From: an uncultured Alkaliphilus sp.
Lineage (GTDB): Bacteria > Bacillota > Clostridia > Peptostreptococcales > Natronincolaceae
NCBI GenBank assembly: GCA_938074565.1
Contig: CALJEQ010000015.1
Coordinates: forward strand, 62,001 to 126,000
Direction: 5' to 3'
DNA length: 64,000 nucleotides
Positions within the stretch are counted from its first letter, which is position 1. Each line of letters begins with the position of its first letter. The notes beneath the pieces are model-generated. The model saw only the letters and a program-made list of their open reading frames with translations, did no database searches and was not told where the DNA came from. This document shows, piece after piece, positions 28,020-37,818 of this stretch. The translations under genes were made by a program, and so were the position numbers.

Positions 28020-29240
28020 TTAATTGATATACTCCTTTATAACATAGTTAAAAATGTCGAAAACATGTTTATTAAAACGCCCTGTCTCTACCATTTTCAA
28101 TATAATTTCTAAAGCTTTTTCAACATCTAGCCCACGTCTATATATACGGTCTTCTGTAAGGGCTTGATAAATATCACATAAAGCTATAATCTGACTTTCT
28201 TCCGTTAAAGAATTTCTTTCAAGTCCTTCTGGATAACCTGTACCTAAAAGGTTCTCGTGGTGGTTTCCTCCCCATTCTGCTATTTCATCAAAGCCTTGTA
28301 TCTGTTTTAAAATATATTTTGTGTAATAAGGATGTTTCTTTATAGTTAACATTTCTTCTTCTTCTAATTTACCTGGCTTATCTAAAATCTCATTTGGCAC
28401 TACCAATTTACCTAAATCATGCAAATATCCTGCTATCTTCATTTTACCACATTTTTCTTCATCATAACCAAAAGCTTTTGCCATTAAATAAGCTTTTTCT
28501 GACACTCCCTTTGAATGTTGGTGGGTAAATGCACTTTTTTTATCTATTATAATAGAGAAAGCCTTTGCAATTTGCTCTAATTGTTGAATATCAATATTAA
28601 TCACATTATTAGGAATTAATTCTTTTAAATATGGTCGAATATCATATGCTCCAAGATCTATCCATAATTTGTCCTTTTGTAATAAATCTAACACAGCATC
28701 TACAATCTCTGGGTTGAATCCTTTTCCCTTTTCTGAAATGAGCCATTGACGTATTTTATTACGATATGAAAGTGCATCTTTTTTTCCTTCAAATTTAAGT
28801 TCTAACTGATCTGCAAGGGATATTACTTGAGATAAAAATGGAATTTCCTTTTCTGATAGACCGTATAGTCCAGTGCCATCCCACTTTTCATGGTGGAATC
28901 TAATGATTTCTGCTACCTCACCGTCTAATGGAAGTTCTTTCGCCACTTCCCACCCAGTGGAAGCATGATGTTCCATATTAGTTGTTTCGGCATTAATAAA
29001 AGCCGTTCTACCCTGCATTAATAACGAATGGGTAACTCCAATATCATGGAGAATTGATGCTTGAAAAGCATGATCCATTAACTCCGTCCTATTCATCTGT
29101 TTTACCATTAACAATGTTATATAAGCTACTTTTTTTGCATGATAAAAAGGTTTGTTTTCCGCTACATCTAATAATAGAGAAAACGATAAAAGAATTTCAT
29201 TAAGGTTAACTTGAAAGTTGCTCATGTTGTCACTCCTCAT
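28020..29240 (-). CDS. tandem HD / HD-GYP domain phosphohydrolase
   Basis: HDIGVTHS...HHEKWDGTGLYGL and HDLGKLVVPNEILDKPGKL...HHENLLGTGYPEGL. Confidence 0.88.
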   Translation of the reverse strand: MRSDNMSNFQVNLNEILLSFSLLLDVAENKPFYHAKKVAYITLLMVKQMNRTELMDHAFQASILHDIGVTHSLLMQGRTAFINAETTNMEHHASTGWEVAKELPLDGEVAEIIRFHHEKWDGTGLYGLSEKEIPFLSQVISLADQLELKFEGKKDALSYRNKIRQWLISEKGKGFNPEIVDAVLDLLQKDKLWIDLGAYDIRPYLKELIPNNVINIDIQQLEQIAKAFSIIIDKKSAFTHQHSKGVSEKAYLMAKAFGYDEEKCGKMKIAGYLHDLGKLVVPNEILDKPGKLEEEEMLTIKKHPYYTKYILKQIQGFDEIAEWGGNHHENLLGTGYPEGLERNSLTEESQIIALCDIYQALTEDRIYRRGLDVEKALEIILKMVETGRFNKHVFDIFNYVIKEYIN

Positions 29241-29366
29241 TCACATCCAATAGTTTATAGATGTTATATTCCACATAAGACTAAAAATTCCTTTTAAGTT
29301 ATTATTTTTATTAATAGGATAAAGTTAACAAACTTACTCTAAACAAATTTATTTATACAGAAAAAA

Positions 29367-29488
29367 CGACTGATCAAAAACCTTCAGTTTCGATGAACTA
29401 AAAAATTCAGCTACTGCAATGTATACAGAAATACATAAATATGCTGAATTTTTACAGCAGCGAAAAAGTTTGTGGTCTTCATCAGTCT
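29367..29488. repeat. structured intergenic repeat, copy 2
   Basis: Outer stem GACTGAT/ATCAGTC (29368-29374/29481-29487), 11-bp inner stem AAAAATTCAGC/GCTGAATTTTT (29401-29411/29443-29453), apical GTAT/ATAC; aligns along its length with 16651-16776. Confidence 0.75.
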
Positions 29489-29512
29489 TAGACTTTTCTA
29501 ACAGTCCTTTTC

Positions 29513-30088
29513 TTACAAACTATACCCCAAATCAAATGCCTTCATGTTTATATCTATAGCTTTAAAAGGCACATTATCTGCTATCGATTCTTTCCATGTG
29601 GTAACTTCAAAATCTAAATACTTTGCTAAAATACCCAATAATAGAACATTCGCTACTTGCTTTTTACCAATACCCTTTGCTTCTTCAAAAGCATTTATTT
29701 CAGAAACTTTATAACTTTTTTTTAGGTTTTCAATTTCTTCTTCTGGATAATCTAACTTTTCCTGTTGAACCATTGTAGGATAAAAACGCTTTGTATTTAC
29801 AATTATTCTACCATCTTTTTTTAGCATAGAACTCCATCTTAATGCTTCTAGCGGTTCCATTGCCACTAAAAAATCGCCCTCACCCGATGGTATATTAGGA
29901 GAATAAATTTTTTCACCTATCCGAACATTACCCCACACCATACCACCCCGTTGTGATAGTCCTACTACATCATTGCTTTTTACATCTAAACCTTCCTTTA
30001 AAGCAACTTGGCAAATAATCCTTGTCATTAATATTAATCCTTGACCCCCTACACCACCTAACATAATATTAGTTGTCAATCTCCTCAT
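29513..30088 (-). CDS. iorB: indolepyruvate:ferredoxin oxidoreductase beta subunit
   Basis: NIMLGGVGGQGLILMTRIICQVAL; overlaps iorA end. Confidence 0.9.
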   Translation of the reverse strand: MRRLTTNIMLGGVGGQGLILMTRIICQVALKEGLDVKSNDVVGLSQRGGMVWGNVRIGEKIYSPNIPSGEGDFLVAMEPLEALRWSSMLKKDGRIIVNTKRFYPTMVQQEKLDYPEEEIENLKKSYKVSEINAFEEAKGIGKKQVANVLLLGILAKYLDFEVTTWKESIADNVPFKAIDINMKAFDLGYSL

Positions 30089-31889
30089 CCTCCCTATTTA
30101 TTTCTTTTGAAGATTTAATTGCATTTACAGGACATACCTGAGCACAAACACTACAACCAACACACATTTCTTTATCTATAGATGATTTTAGTTTCTCTAT
30201 CCCATCATAATTAATCATTCTTAAGGGTGGACAATTGGTTTTAATACATGATCTACAACTAATACAAATATTAGGATCAACATAAAAATATGGTTCTTCT
30301 ATATTATATTTTAAAGCACAAGGTCCATTAGCAACAATAATTGACAAACCTTCATAGGCTATTTCTTCTTTAAATAACTGTGAAGCAGCTTTATAATCGT
30401 ATTGATTTATTTCCTTTACTCGATTAAACCCTATATTTTCTAATAAGGTTTTAATACCTACTGTCATATCATCCCTCTGATTATATAAACCAGAACTGGC
30501 ATTAGGTTGACCTCCAGTCATGGCTGTTGTTCGATTATCCAGTACAACTATTGTCATATTTTCATTATCCTGTTTCTGATGAAGCAAATTAACAAAGCCT
30601 GTCATTCCCGAATGAAAAAATGTACCATCACCAATTACTGCCACCAATGGTTCTTCCTCTTGTTTTTTAGACATTGCCTTTCTAATCCCTTTAATTATTC
30701 CGATGCTTGCCCCCATACTAATAATTGTATTTGATTGTTCAAAAGGAAACAATGAAGCTAAAGAATAGCAACCAATATCACCAATAACCACTTTAGCCTT
30801 TGACTTTTTTATAATATCAAAAGTAGGACGATGGGGACAACCAGAACAAAACAAAGGTGATCTAGGTACTGTTTCTACAAAAGGTTTTTGATAGGATGTC
30901 TTTTCCTTTATTATTCCTGCTTTAAAAAGACCAACTTCTATTTCCTGAATACCTAACTCACCTGTAAATGAGAAGTACTTTTTCCCTTCACATTGTATTC
31001 CCATTAGTTTTAACTCATTTTCAATAAAAGGTAGCATCTCCTCCACCACTATGACTTTTTTATATTGACTAGTAATTTCCTTAGCTCTTTTTTCAGAAAT
31101 GGGATAAATCATACCCAACTTCCAAATGCTAGCTTCTGGATTTATTTCTTTAATATTTTGATACACTATTCCTGATGTAATTATAAGTGTATCAGAACCT
31201 TCTTTATTGTCTAAATAATTTATATTTGTACTATAAGCATAGTCTTCTAGTTTTTGTAGCCTTTCCCTCATAAAGAATTGAGACTTTCTAGAACCGGGAG
31301 GAATCATACAATACTTTTCTTTATCTTGATTAATTCCCTTAGGGTTAACCTCTTCTCTATCTTCTAAATACACAACACTTCTACTATGACATAATCTACT
31401 GGTAATACGTAAAAGCATTGGTATAGAATATGCCTCACTTATTGTTAGGGCTAACTTTGTAAAGTCTTTAGCCTCTTGACTATCTGAAGGATCTAAAATC
31501 GCCATATTAGCAAATTTACCTAAAATACGGTTATCTTGCTCATTTTGAGAACTGGCTAAACCAGGATCATCCCCCGATACAAGCACAAAACCTCCATTAA
31601 CTGGGGTTTCAGTAAAGGTCATCAATGGGTCAGCAGCTATATTCACGCCTACATGTTTCATCACTGCCATCGACCTAGCTCCATAAAAAGATGCGCCAAT
31701 GGCAACCTCTAAAGCCACCTTTTCATTAATAGAAAACTCTGAATAAACTTCTTTGTGCTCCTTCAATTTTTCTATTACTTCAACAGTGGGAGAGCCAGGA
31801 TAACTGGCGGCAACTGTTCCACCAGCTTCATAAAAACCTTGAGCAATAGCTTCATTACCTGTAATTACTACTTTTTCTTTTTCCTTCAT
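30069..31889 (-). CDS. iorA: indolepyruvate:ferredoxin oxidoreductase alpha subunit with C-terminal ferredoxin clusters
   Basis: AAGTVAASYPGSPTVEVIE-type N-terminus; ICISCRSCIKTNCPPLRM / MCVGCSVCAQVCPVNAI. Confidence 0.92.
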   Translation of the reverse strand: MKEKEKVVITGNEAIAQGFYEAGGTVAASYPGSPTVEVIEKLKEHKEVYSEFSINEKVALEVAIGASFYGARSMAVMKHVGVNIAADPLMTFTETPVNGGFVLVSGDDPGLASSQNEQDNRILGKFANMAILDPSDSQEAKDFTKLALTISEAYSIPMLLRITSRLCHSRSVVYLEDREEVNPKGINQDKEKYCMIPPGSRKSQFFMRERLQKLEDYAYSTNINYLDNKEGSDTLIITSGIVYQNIKEINPEASIWKLGMIYPISEKRAKEITSQYKKVIVVEEMLPFIENELKLMGIQCEGKKYFSFTGELGIQEIEVGLFKAGIIKEKTSYQKPFVETVPRSPLFCSGCPHRPTFDIIKKSKAKVVIGDIGCYSLASLFPFEQSNTIISMGASIGIIKGIRKAMSKKQEEEPLVAVIGDGTFFHSGMTGFVNLLHQKQDNENMTIVVLDNRTTAMTGGQPNASSGLYNQRDDMTVGIKTLLENIGFNRVKEINQYDYKAASQLFKEEIAYEGLSIIVANGPCALKYNIEEPYFYVDPNICISCRSCIKTNCPPLRMINYDGIEKLKSSIDKEMCVGCSVCAQVCPVNAIKSSKEINREDEEIDN

Positions 31890-32180
31890 TTCATCACTCC
31901 CTATAATTAACTTTTATTTGCATACAATCTATATATACTCAATTTAAAATAATTATAACAATTTAAAATTTATTATTGGTATTTTCGCCCTTTAAGTCCT
32001 AAAAAATACTGTATTTTAATACACGAAAATTCATAATATTCTATATATTAATTTTAGGGAAAACGGTACCATTTTTGAAATTTTCAGACGCAAATAGTGT
32101 GTTATAATGATATTAGAAAGATAAATTGGCATAATAATTAAATAAAGTATTGTACTTATTAAATGAATTGGAGGGATTTT

Positions 32181-33206
32181 ATGAGCAATACAGTTAATCT
32201 TGATTGGAGTAAGTTAGGTTTTAGTTATATTAAAACTGATTTGCGGTATGTGTCCAAATGGAAAGATGGTCAGTGGGATGAAGGTCAACTTGTTGAAGAC
32301 AATAACCTAAACATCAGTGAAGCTTCTACAGCCCTTCATTATGGACAGCAATGTTTTGAAGGTTTAAAAGCTTATCGTACAAAGGATAACAAAATTCAAC
32401 TTTTTAGACCAGATCAAAATTCCAAGAGATTGAATAGTAGTTGTAGACGTGTTCTTATGCCTGAAGTTCCTGAGGATAAATTTATAGATGCTTGTATTCA
32501 AGTTGTTAAAGCAAATGAAGCCTTTGTACCACCCTATGGTACAGGTGCAACCCTTTACTTAAGACCGTTTGTTATTGGTGTAGGGGATAATTTAGGAGTT
32601 AGACCTGCACCAGAGTATATCTTTAGTATATTCTGTTCCCCTGTAGGCCCATACTTTAAAGGTGGTATGGCTCCAGTTAATTTTATTATTTCTGATTTTG
32701 ACAGAGCAGCTCCATATGGAACTGGTGCAGCTAAAGTTGGAGGAAATTATGCAGGAAGCTTATACCCCCACAAATTAGCAGTTGAACAAGGTTTTGCTGA
32801 CTGCATCTACCTTGATCCAATGACCCATACAAAAATTGAAGAAGTAGGTGCAGCTAACTTCTTTGGTATCACTAAAGACGATAAGTTTGTTACACCAAAG
32901 TCTCCTTCTATTCTTCCTAGTATAACTAAGTATTCATTAATGCATATTGCTAAAGAATATCTTGGTATGGAAGTTGAAGAAAGAGATGTATTGGTTGAAA
33001 GATTAGATGAATATAAAGAAGCTGGTGCTTGTGGAACTGCTGCTGTTATTTCTCCAATTGGTGGAATTCAGTATAAAGAAAACATGCATGTATTCCACAG
33101 TCTAACTGAAGTTGGACCAGTTACTAAAAAACTTTATGACACCCTTGTAGGTATTCAAATTGGTGATGTTAAAGCTCCAGAAGGTTGGATGGTGGAAGTT
33201 AAGTAA
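32181..33206 (+). CDS. ilvE: branched-chain amino acid aminotransferase (start set to ATG after GGAGGGATTTT)
   Basis: [30 protein letters not shown]; full-length class IV aminotransferase. Confidence 0.93.
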   Translation: MSNTVNLDWSKLGFSYIKTDLRYVSKWKDGQWDEGQLVEDNNLNISEASTALHYGQQCFEGLKAYRTKDNKIQLFRPDQNSKRLNSSCRRVLMPEVPEDKFIDACIQVVKANEAFVPPYGTGATLYLRPFVIGVGDNLGVRPAPEYIFSIFCSPVGPYFKGGMAPVNFIISDFDRAAPYGTGAAKVGGNYAGSLYPHKLAVEQGFADCIYLDPMTHTKIEEVGAANFFGITKDDKFVTPKSPSILPSITKYSLMHIAKEYLGMEVEERDVLVERLDEYKEAGACGTAAVISPIGGIQYKENMHVFHSLTEVGPVTKKLYDTLVGIQIGDVKAPEGWMVEVK

Positions 33207-33253
33207 TAAGTTTTTAATTTATCTGTAGGCTATAAAAAATATTTTAAGTTATA

Positions 33254-33294
33254 GAAGAAACCCGTAATGCTCTAATTTGAGTAATACGGGTTTT
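33254..33294. terminator. intrinsic terminator after ilvE
   Basis: AAACCCGTAATgctc..GAGTAATACGGGTTTT inverted repeat. Confidence 0.7.
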
Positions 33295-33312
33295 CTGATA
33301 GTATCAGATTTT

Positions 33313-33855
33313 TCACTTTTGAGATTTAATTAAATAGGCTATATTTACCATCAATGATGGTACGGCAATTGCTGCTGATATAGTCCCCACCCCCAACAAC
33401 AAGTTTTTAATTATTATAGAATCAATTTTATTTCCATAGAAAATTTCAATTAAAGCAACTAATATAAGACTTATAGAACTGACCCCAAAGGCTTTTCTGT
33501 AAAATATTTTAGGTTTCTTATACTTACTTAAATAAGTTTTCTTATCAGTATAGATTGGAACAGTGTTTGGTGAAGCTGAAAAAAAATGAAAGGGACCATA
33601 AGAACACATATGTTGCCATCCACTACTTTTAAATAAATCAAAATACGCATCGTCATTATTGTCTAATTCATTATAATCCACTGAATATATTAATTTTTTA
33701 GGTTCCTCTTTAACTAATTTATATCTAAGAAAAGACATTTCTTTAAGTATCCAACCTTCCTCTGCCATTTTACTAAATTTATTTAATATTCTATCTTCGT
33801 CAAAAGCTAACCCCATATTTGATATATAACGATATTTATTTTTCATAATCTTCAT
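33313..33855 (-). CDS. DUF2812 domain-containing membrane protein
   Basis: DEDRILNKFSKMAEEGWILKEMSFLRYKL; paired with PadR gene. Confidence 0.85.
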   Translation of the reverse strand: MKIMKNKYRYISNMGLAFDEDRILNKFSKMAEEGWILKEMSFLRYKLVKEEPKKLIYSVDYNELDNNDDAYFDLFKSSGWQHMCSYGPFHFFSASPNTVPIYTDKKTYLSKYKKPKIFYRKAFGVSSISLILVALIEIFYGNKIDSIIIKNLLLGVGTISAAIAVPSLMVNIAYLIKSQK

Positions 33856-34183
33856 CTCCCTCTAAATATTTTAATGCTTGTTTTCCATGTTCCACCATAC
33901 TAATTCTTCTTTTAATATCTTTTTTCAAAAGATCTTTTCCCTTAACTGTCAACATATAAGTTTTACGCCTTTCGTCTTCTTCTATCAATTTTATTAAGTA
34001 AGCACTTTGTAATTTTTTTAAAATTGAGTAAAGACTTGCTGGTCCTATTATTACTTCTCCTTGTGAAAGTTCCTGAACATTTTGCATTACTCCATACCCA
34101 TGCATAGGTTTAACTAGTGCTAGTAAAATATAATAAGTTGAATCAGTTAAAATATCTTCATCTAGTGCTTTTCCCCTTGCCAC
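33836..34183 (-). CDS. PadR family transcriptional regulator (GTG start after AAAGGAGG)
   Basis: YYILLALVKPMHGYGVMQNVQELSQGEVIIGPASLYSILKKLQ. Confidence 0.9.
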   Translation of the reverse strand: MARGKALDEDILTDSTYYILLALVKPMHGYGVMQNVQELSQGEVIIGPASLYSILKKLQSAYLIKLIEEDERRKTYMLTVKGKDLLKKDIKRRISMVEHGKQALKYLEGDEDYEK

Positions 34184-34202
34184 TTTATTACCTCCTTTAG
34201 TT

Positions 34203-34251
34203 ATATCATTAAAAGATATATCATTTAATATTATTATATTAAATGATATAT
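34203..34251. promoter_or_regulatory. putative PadR operator: 15-bp perfect inverted repeat plus an extra half-site
   Basis: ATATATCATTTAATA (34216-34230) - ttatta - TATTAAATGATATAT (34237-34251); extra ATATCATTAA at 34203. Confidence 0.7.
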
Positions 34252-34459
34252 TCCTTAATGTCAATAATTTTTATTTACTTTAGTAGCGTTTTTATTATAT
34301 CCACATTTTGCCACACAAAGAAAAACCCCCAATTGTTAACGGAGGTTTTTATTTTGTTCTACTATTTACTTTTCATCATTTTTAATATTTGATTTTTACA
34401 GCTCTCACCTATTAGAACTACTTATCCAATAAGTTTTTTACTTCCAGTAATTTAGTTTC

Positions 34460-37400
34460 TTATCTTGCCTTTGTTTCATAATCAATAACTAAACCTTTAC
34501 CTGTTCTAAAGTGAATACCTTCGATTAATGGTATCTTAAAGTAAGTATCTACTTTTTGTTGGTTATATAAGTGTTGATTACGGAAGAACACACTTGTGAA
34601 ATTTAAGTTAGCATGGCCCCCTAGCAATCCAAAGGTATGATCAATAGAAATTTTATCTATTCCATCAAATGCTCTAGATGTTCTAAGTTCAAAATTATAC
34701 GCCCCTAATTTTTCTATTCCAACCTTTACTTTTGTATAAGTATCTGCCGAAACTGGTTTTGATTGTACAATTTTAAGTTCTCCACCTAAATCTAAACTAA
34801 GAATCCCTGCATCTAATTTGACCCCACCTGTTCCACCTATTTCTACAATATCTAATCTAGGAACATTTCGATAGCTTCCGTCTGCATTCTTATAGCTTGG
34901 TTTAAGTTTAACATATCCACCCGTAGGTATTTTAATTTTCAACGATACATTTGATGATACCCACTCCCTTAAAGGATCGTGATAAGTAGAAGAATAATGA
35001 ACTGATACAGGTGCAGAGGACGCCATTAATACTCCCCCATGTTTGGAGAATAAGTGACTTGGCGGTTGTGTTTCATATGTCACAGTCATGCTAACAGGAT
35101 TATTATTTACTGATGTTACATAAAGATCTCCTTTTGAGTTAGTACCAAAATTTAAATTAAGATTTGTTTCACTTGATAATCCTAATTCTTGTCGGTAAAC
35201 TTCATTCATCACTACATGTCTTGCATAATTTTGCATTACAATTCTACGATTTTCTGCCCAAAATGCTTCAGACTTTGCTCTTGTTTCTGCATAAAGTTTA
35301 TCAGAAAAAGCTTTCATCCTTTGCATTTGTAGTGAATTTAATGCCATATGTTCATTCATTCTCCGATTAAAATCTGCCTCATGCTGAGCTTTTTGCTGCA
35401 TACGAATTTGATAATTGTAACTCCACCCACTAAATGCATTTTGCCAAGCTAATGCAAGACTTGCATCCAATTTGTAAATAAAGTCTTCAATATATATTGG
35501 CATTTCATCCATACTAGTTTCACTCATACGAATCCTATCTGTATTAATATAACTTAATGATCTACCAGTTTGTTTAACCAATTCTCTGACTTTATCTTCT
35601 CGCTCTTTGCAATTCTTCAAAAGATTTGCCAAACTATCTATAGTACGTTTGTCAGTAGACATGTAGTGATGTATGTCACTTTCACTCGGATCACGACCTA
35701 GAAAATAATTAAAATAAAAACTAATTTCAAACTCTCTTCGTTCTGGTAATTCTCTAACATTTTTCCTTTCTTGTGTTTTAAGAATCGTATCAATAATATA
35801 TTTCAAATTGAACTTCGAGCCTGCATGATTATTTAATTCGGTAGAGGTTGCCTCTCTACCAATGTATAACCTGTAGGTATTTCCAATAATAAACCTTCTA
35901 TGTTCTTGACTATTATAGAAGTTTTCTTCAATATCAGGTAAAGAAGCACTGGCATTATACCAATGATTTAATTCACTCATACTTGGAATTCTTGCAAAGT
36001 ACTTGAAATACAGGGTAATGATACCTGCTTTTCTTATACCCTCTTGAGAATTTATAATATTTGTAGCAATTTGTTCTATAGTTTGCCCAGAGTAATACCA
36101 ATGGTTTAATTCTGCCGAAGTTATGTTTCTCATAAGAAAATTTGGAAACATAGTTGTTATGTCATGTTTACGTTGATCAAAACCTAGTTCTCTTTGAAAA
36201 AATTTAGTAATATCAAAGAAAAACCCTTGCTTAGGCCATTTTTGTGTGTCCCAAAAACCACCCTGGGCTGATGCCCATCTATTCATTTGAAAAGCACTTC
36301 CTGTTGAGATGTGTACATCTGAATACATCTGTCCATCGTGATTCCAAACTTTTATTAAATCATCTTTACCGTCTCCATTAAAGTCTCCAATAGACCACAA
36401 TATACCATCAAACATAGCACCTTGATTTGTAGCCCACCTTGCAATATTAAAGGCACTTCCCGTTGACGTATGAACATCCGAATACATCTGTCCATTAACA
36501 TTCCACACCTTAACTAAATCATCTCTACCATCACCATTAAAGTCTCCTACTGCCCATTTCATAACATCACCGTAAGAACCTTGTTTAGTTGCCCACCTTG
36601 CCATATTAAAGGCACTTCCCGTTGACAAATGTACATCAGTGCTGAACATTCCACCATCATTCCATATCTTTACTAAGTCTAATTTTCCATCTCCGTTAAA
36701 GTCCCCTGTTGTCCAATGTTGGTCTTTCCCAAAAGCACCTTGTCGGGTTGCCCATCTATGCATTACAAATGAGCCATTTGTAGACACATGAACATCAGCT
36801 GTGAACATTCCACCATCATTCCAATACTTCATTAGGTCATCTTTACCATCTCCATTGAAGTCACCAACAACCCATTCCATATCTTCCCACATACCACCTT
36901 GAGCTGAAGCCCATCTTTGCATTACAAATGAACTGCCTGTAGATATGTGTACATCAGAATACATAGTACCGTCATGGTTCCATACCTTCATTAAGTCTGT
37001 TTTACCGTCTCCATTGAAATCTCCCACAAACCATTTCATATCGTCTGAGTAGCTACCCTGTTTAGTCGCCCATCTTCCAATATTAAAGGCACTTCCCGTT
37101 GACAAATGTACATCAGCTGTAAACAAACCTTCATCATTCCAAAGTTTTACTAAGTCTGTTTTACCATTTCCATTAAAATCCCCTAAAAACCACTTCATAT
37201 TATCAGAGTAGCCACCCTGTTTAGTTGCCCATCTTCCAATATTAAAAGTGTTTCCTGCTGACAAATGTACATCAGTTGTAAATCCACCCCCATCATTCCA
37301 AATTTTAAAAATATCTGCCTTCCCATCTCCATTGAAGTCAATTTTTGCTCTTTTCTTTGCGGTAGATGCATTAGCGTAATTCTGTCCACCTAAAGGTGTT

Positions 37401-37477
37401 AATGGTATAAATATTGTTAGTAACATTATTAATACCACAACTAACGCTTGAAAACGTTTGCTTCTTGAAATTTTCAT
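34460..37477 (-). CDS. large secreted protein: signal peptide, FG-GAP/VCBS-like repeats, DUF4214 repeats, unique C-terminus
   Basis: Seven to eight copies of MKWFxGDFNGDGKTDLxKxWNDxGxFTxDVHxSTGSxFxxxRWAxxQGxxxDD (53 aa); DUF4214-like blocks (FLGRDPSESDIHHY, YIGREATSTELNNH). Confidence 0.85.
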   Translation of the reverse strand: MKISRSKRFQALVVVLIMLLTIFIPLTPLGGQNYANASTAKKRAKIDFNGDGKADIFKIWNDGGGFTTDVHLSAGNTFNIGRWATKQGGYSDNMKWFLGDFNGNGKTDLVKLWNDEGLFTADVHLSTGSAFNIGRWATKQGSYSDDMKWFVGDFNGDGKTDLMKVWNHDGTMYSDVHISTGSSFVMQRWASAQGGMWEDMEWVVGDFNGDGKDDLMKYWNDGGMFTADVHVSTNGSFVMHRWATRQGAFGKDQHWTTGDFNGDGKLDLVKIWNDGGMFSTDVHLSTGSAFNMARWATKQGSYGDVMKWAVGDFNGDGRDDLVKVWNVNGQMYSDVHTSTGSAFNIARWATNQGAMFDGILWSIGDFNGDGKDDLIKVWNHDGQMYSDVHISTGSAFQMNRWASAQGGFWDTQKWPKQGFFFDITKFFQRELGFDQRKHDITTMFPNFLMRNITSAELNHWYYSGQTIEQIATNIINSQEGIRKAGIITLYFKYFARIPSMSELNHWYNASASLPDIEENFYNSQEHRRFIIGNTYRLYIGREATSTELNNHAGSKFNLKYIIDTILKTQERKNVRELPERREFEISFYFNYFLGRDPSESDIHHYMSTDKRTIDSLANLLKNCKEREDKVRELVKQTGRSLSYINTDRIRMSETSMDEMPIYIEDFIYKLDASLALAWQNAFSGWSYNYQIRMQQKAQHEADFNRRMNEHMALNSLQMQRMKAFSDKLYAETRAKSEAFWAENRRIVMQNYARHVVMNEVYRQELGLSSETNLNLNFGTNSKGDLYVTSVNNNPVSMTVTYETQPPSHLFSKHGGVLMASSAPVSVHYSSTYHDPLREWVSSNVSLKIKIPTGGYVKLKPSYKNADGSYRNVPRLDIVEIGGTGGVKLDAGILSLDLGGELKIVQSKPVSADTYTKVKVGIEKLGAYNFELRTSRAFDGIDKISIDHTFGLLGGHANLNFTSVFFRNQHLYNQQKVDTYFKIPLIEGIHFRTGKGLVIDYETKAR
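36240..37360 (-). repeat. 159-bp tandem repeats encoding 53-aa calcium-loop repeats
   Basis: Counted unit length 53 aa in adjacent repeats. Confidence 0.85.
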
Positions 37478-37776
37478 ACAAAAACCTCCTTTAAATTTAT
37501 TTATATAATATTAGTTAGTGATATGTAACCTAGATGTAATAATTATAATATTATTGTACTAATTATAGCATTTACGACAAATTTTGCAAGTTTTTCTTGA
37601 AGTTTTCTGTCAATTTCAATAAACAGTCTACCGTTGATGAATGAAGGATTTTACAATTATTTTGTATGCATTAAGTTAATAATCACTAATTGAGTTTTAC
37701 CTTTTATTTTTAATATTTATACTGAAATTTATTTACAATTTTGTATAATAAATTGCTATACTTTTAAGTAACTAAA

Positions 37777-37816
37777 AAAGCTCGCAGGAATTTAATTCTC
37801 CTACGAGTTTTTTACA
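37777..37816. terminator. intrinsic terminator
   Basis: AAAAAGCTCGcaGGAatttaattCTCCTACGAGTTTTTT. Confidence 0.7.
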
Positions 37817-37818
37817 CT

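Noticed and set aside
29368-29488. Possible hammerhead ribozyme (minus strand CTGATGA ... CGAAAC in the structured element)
   Set aside because: Copy 1 has CAGATGA at the same place and the change is compensatory in the outer stem, so the CTGATGA core is not conserved.
32085-32110. c-di-GMP riboswitch hint (GACGCAAA)
   Set aside because: Only the short string is present; the remaining GEMM helices and tetraloop receptor are absent.
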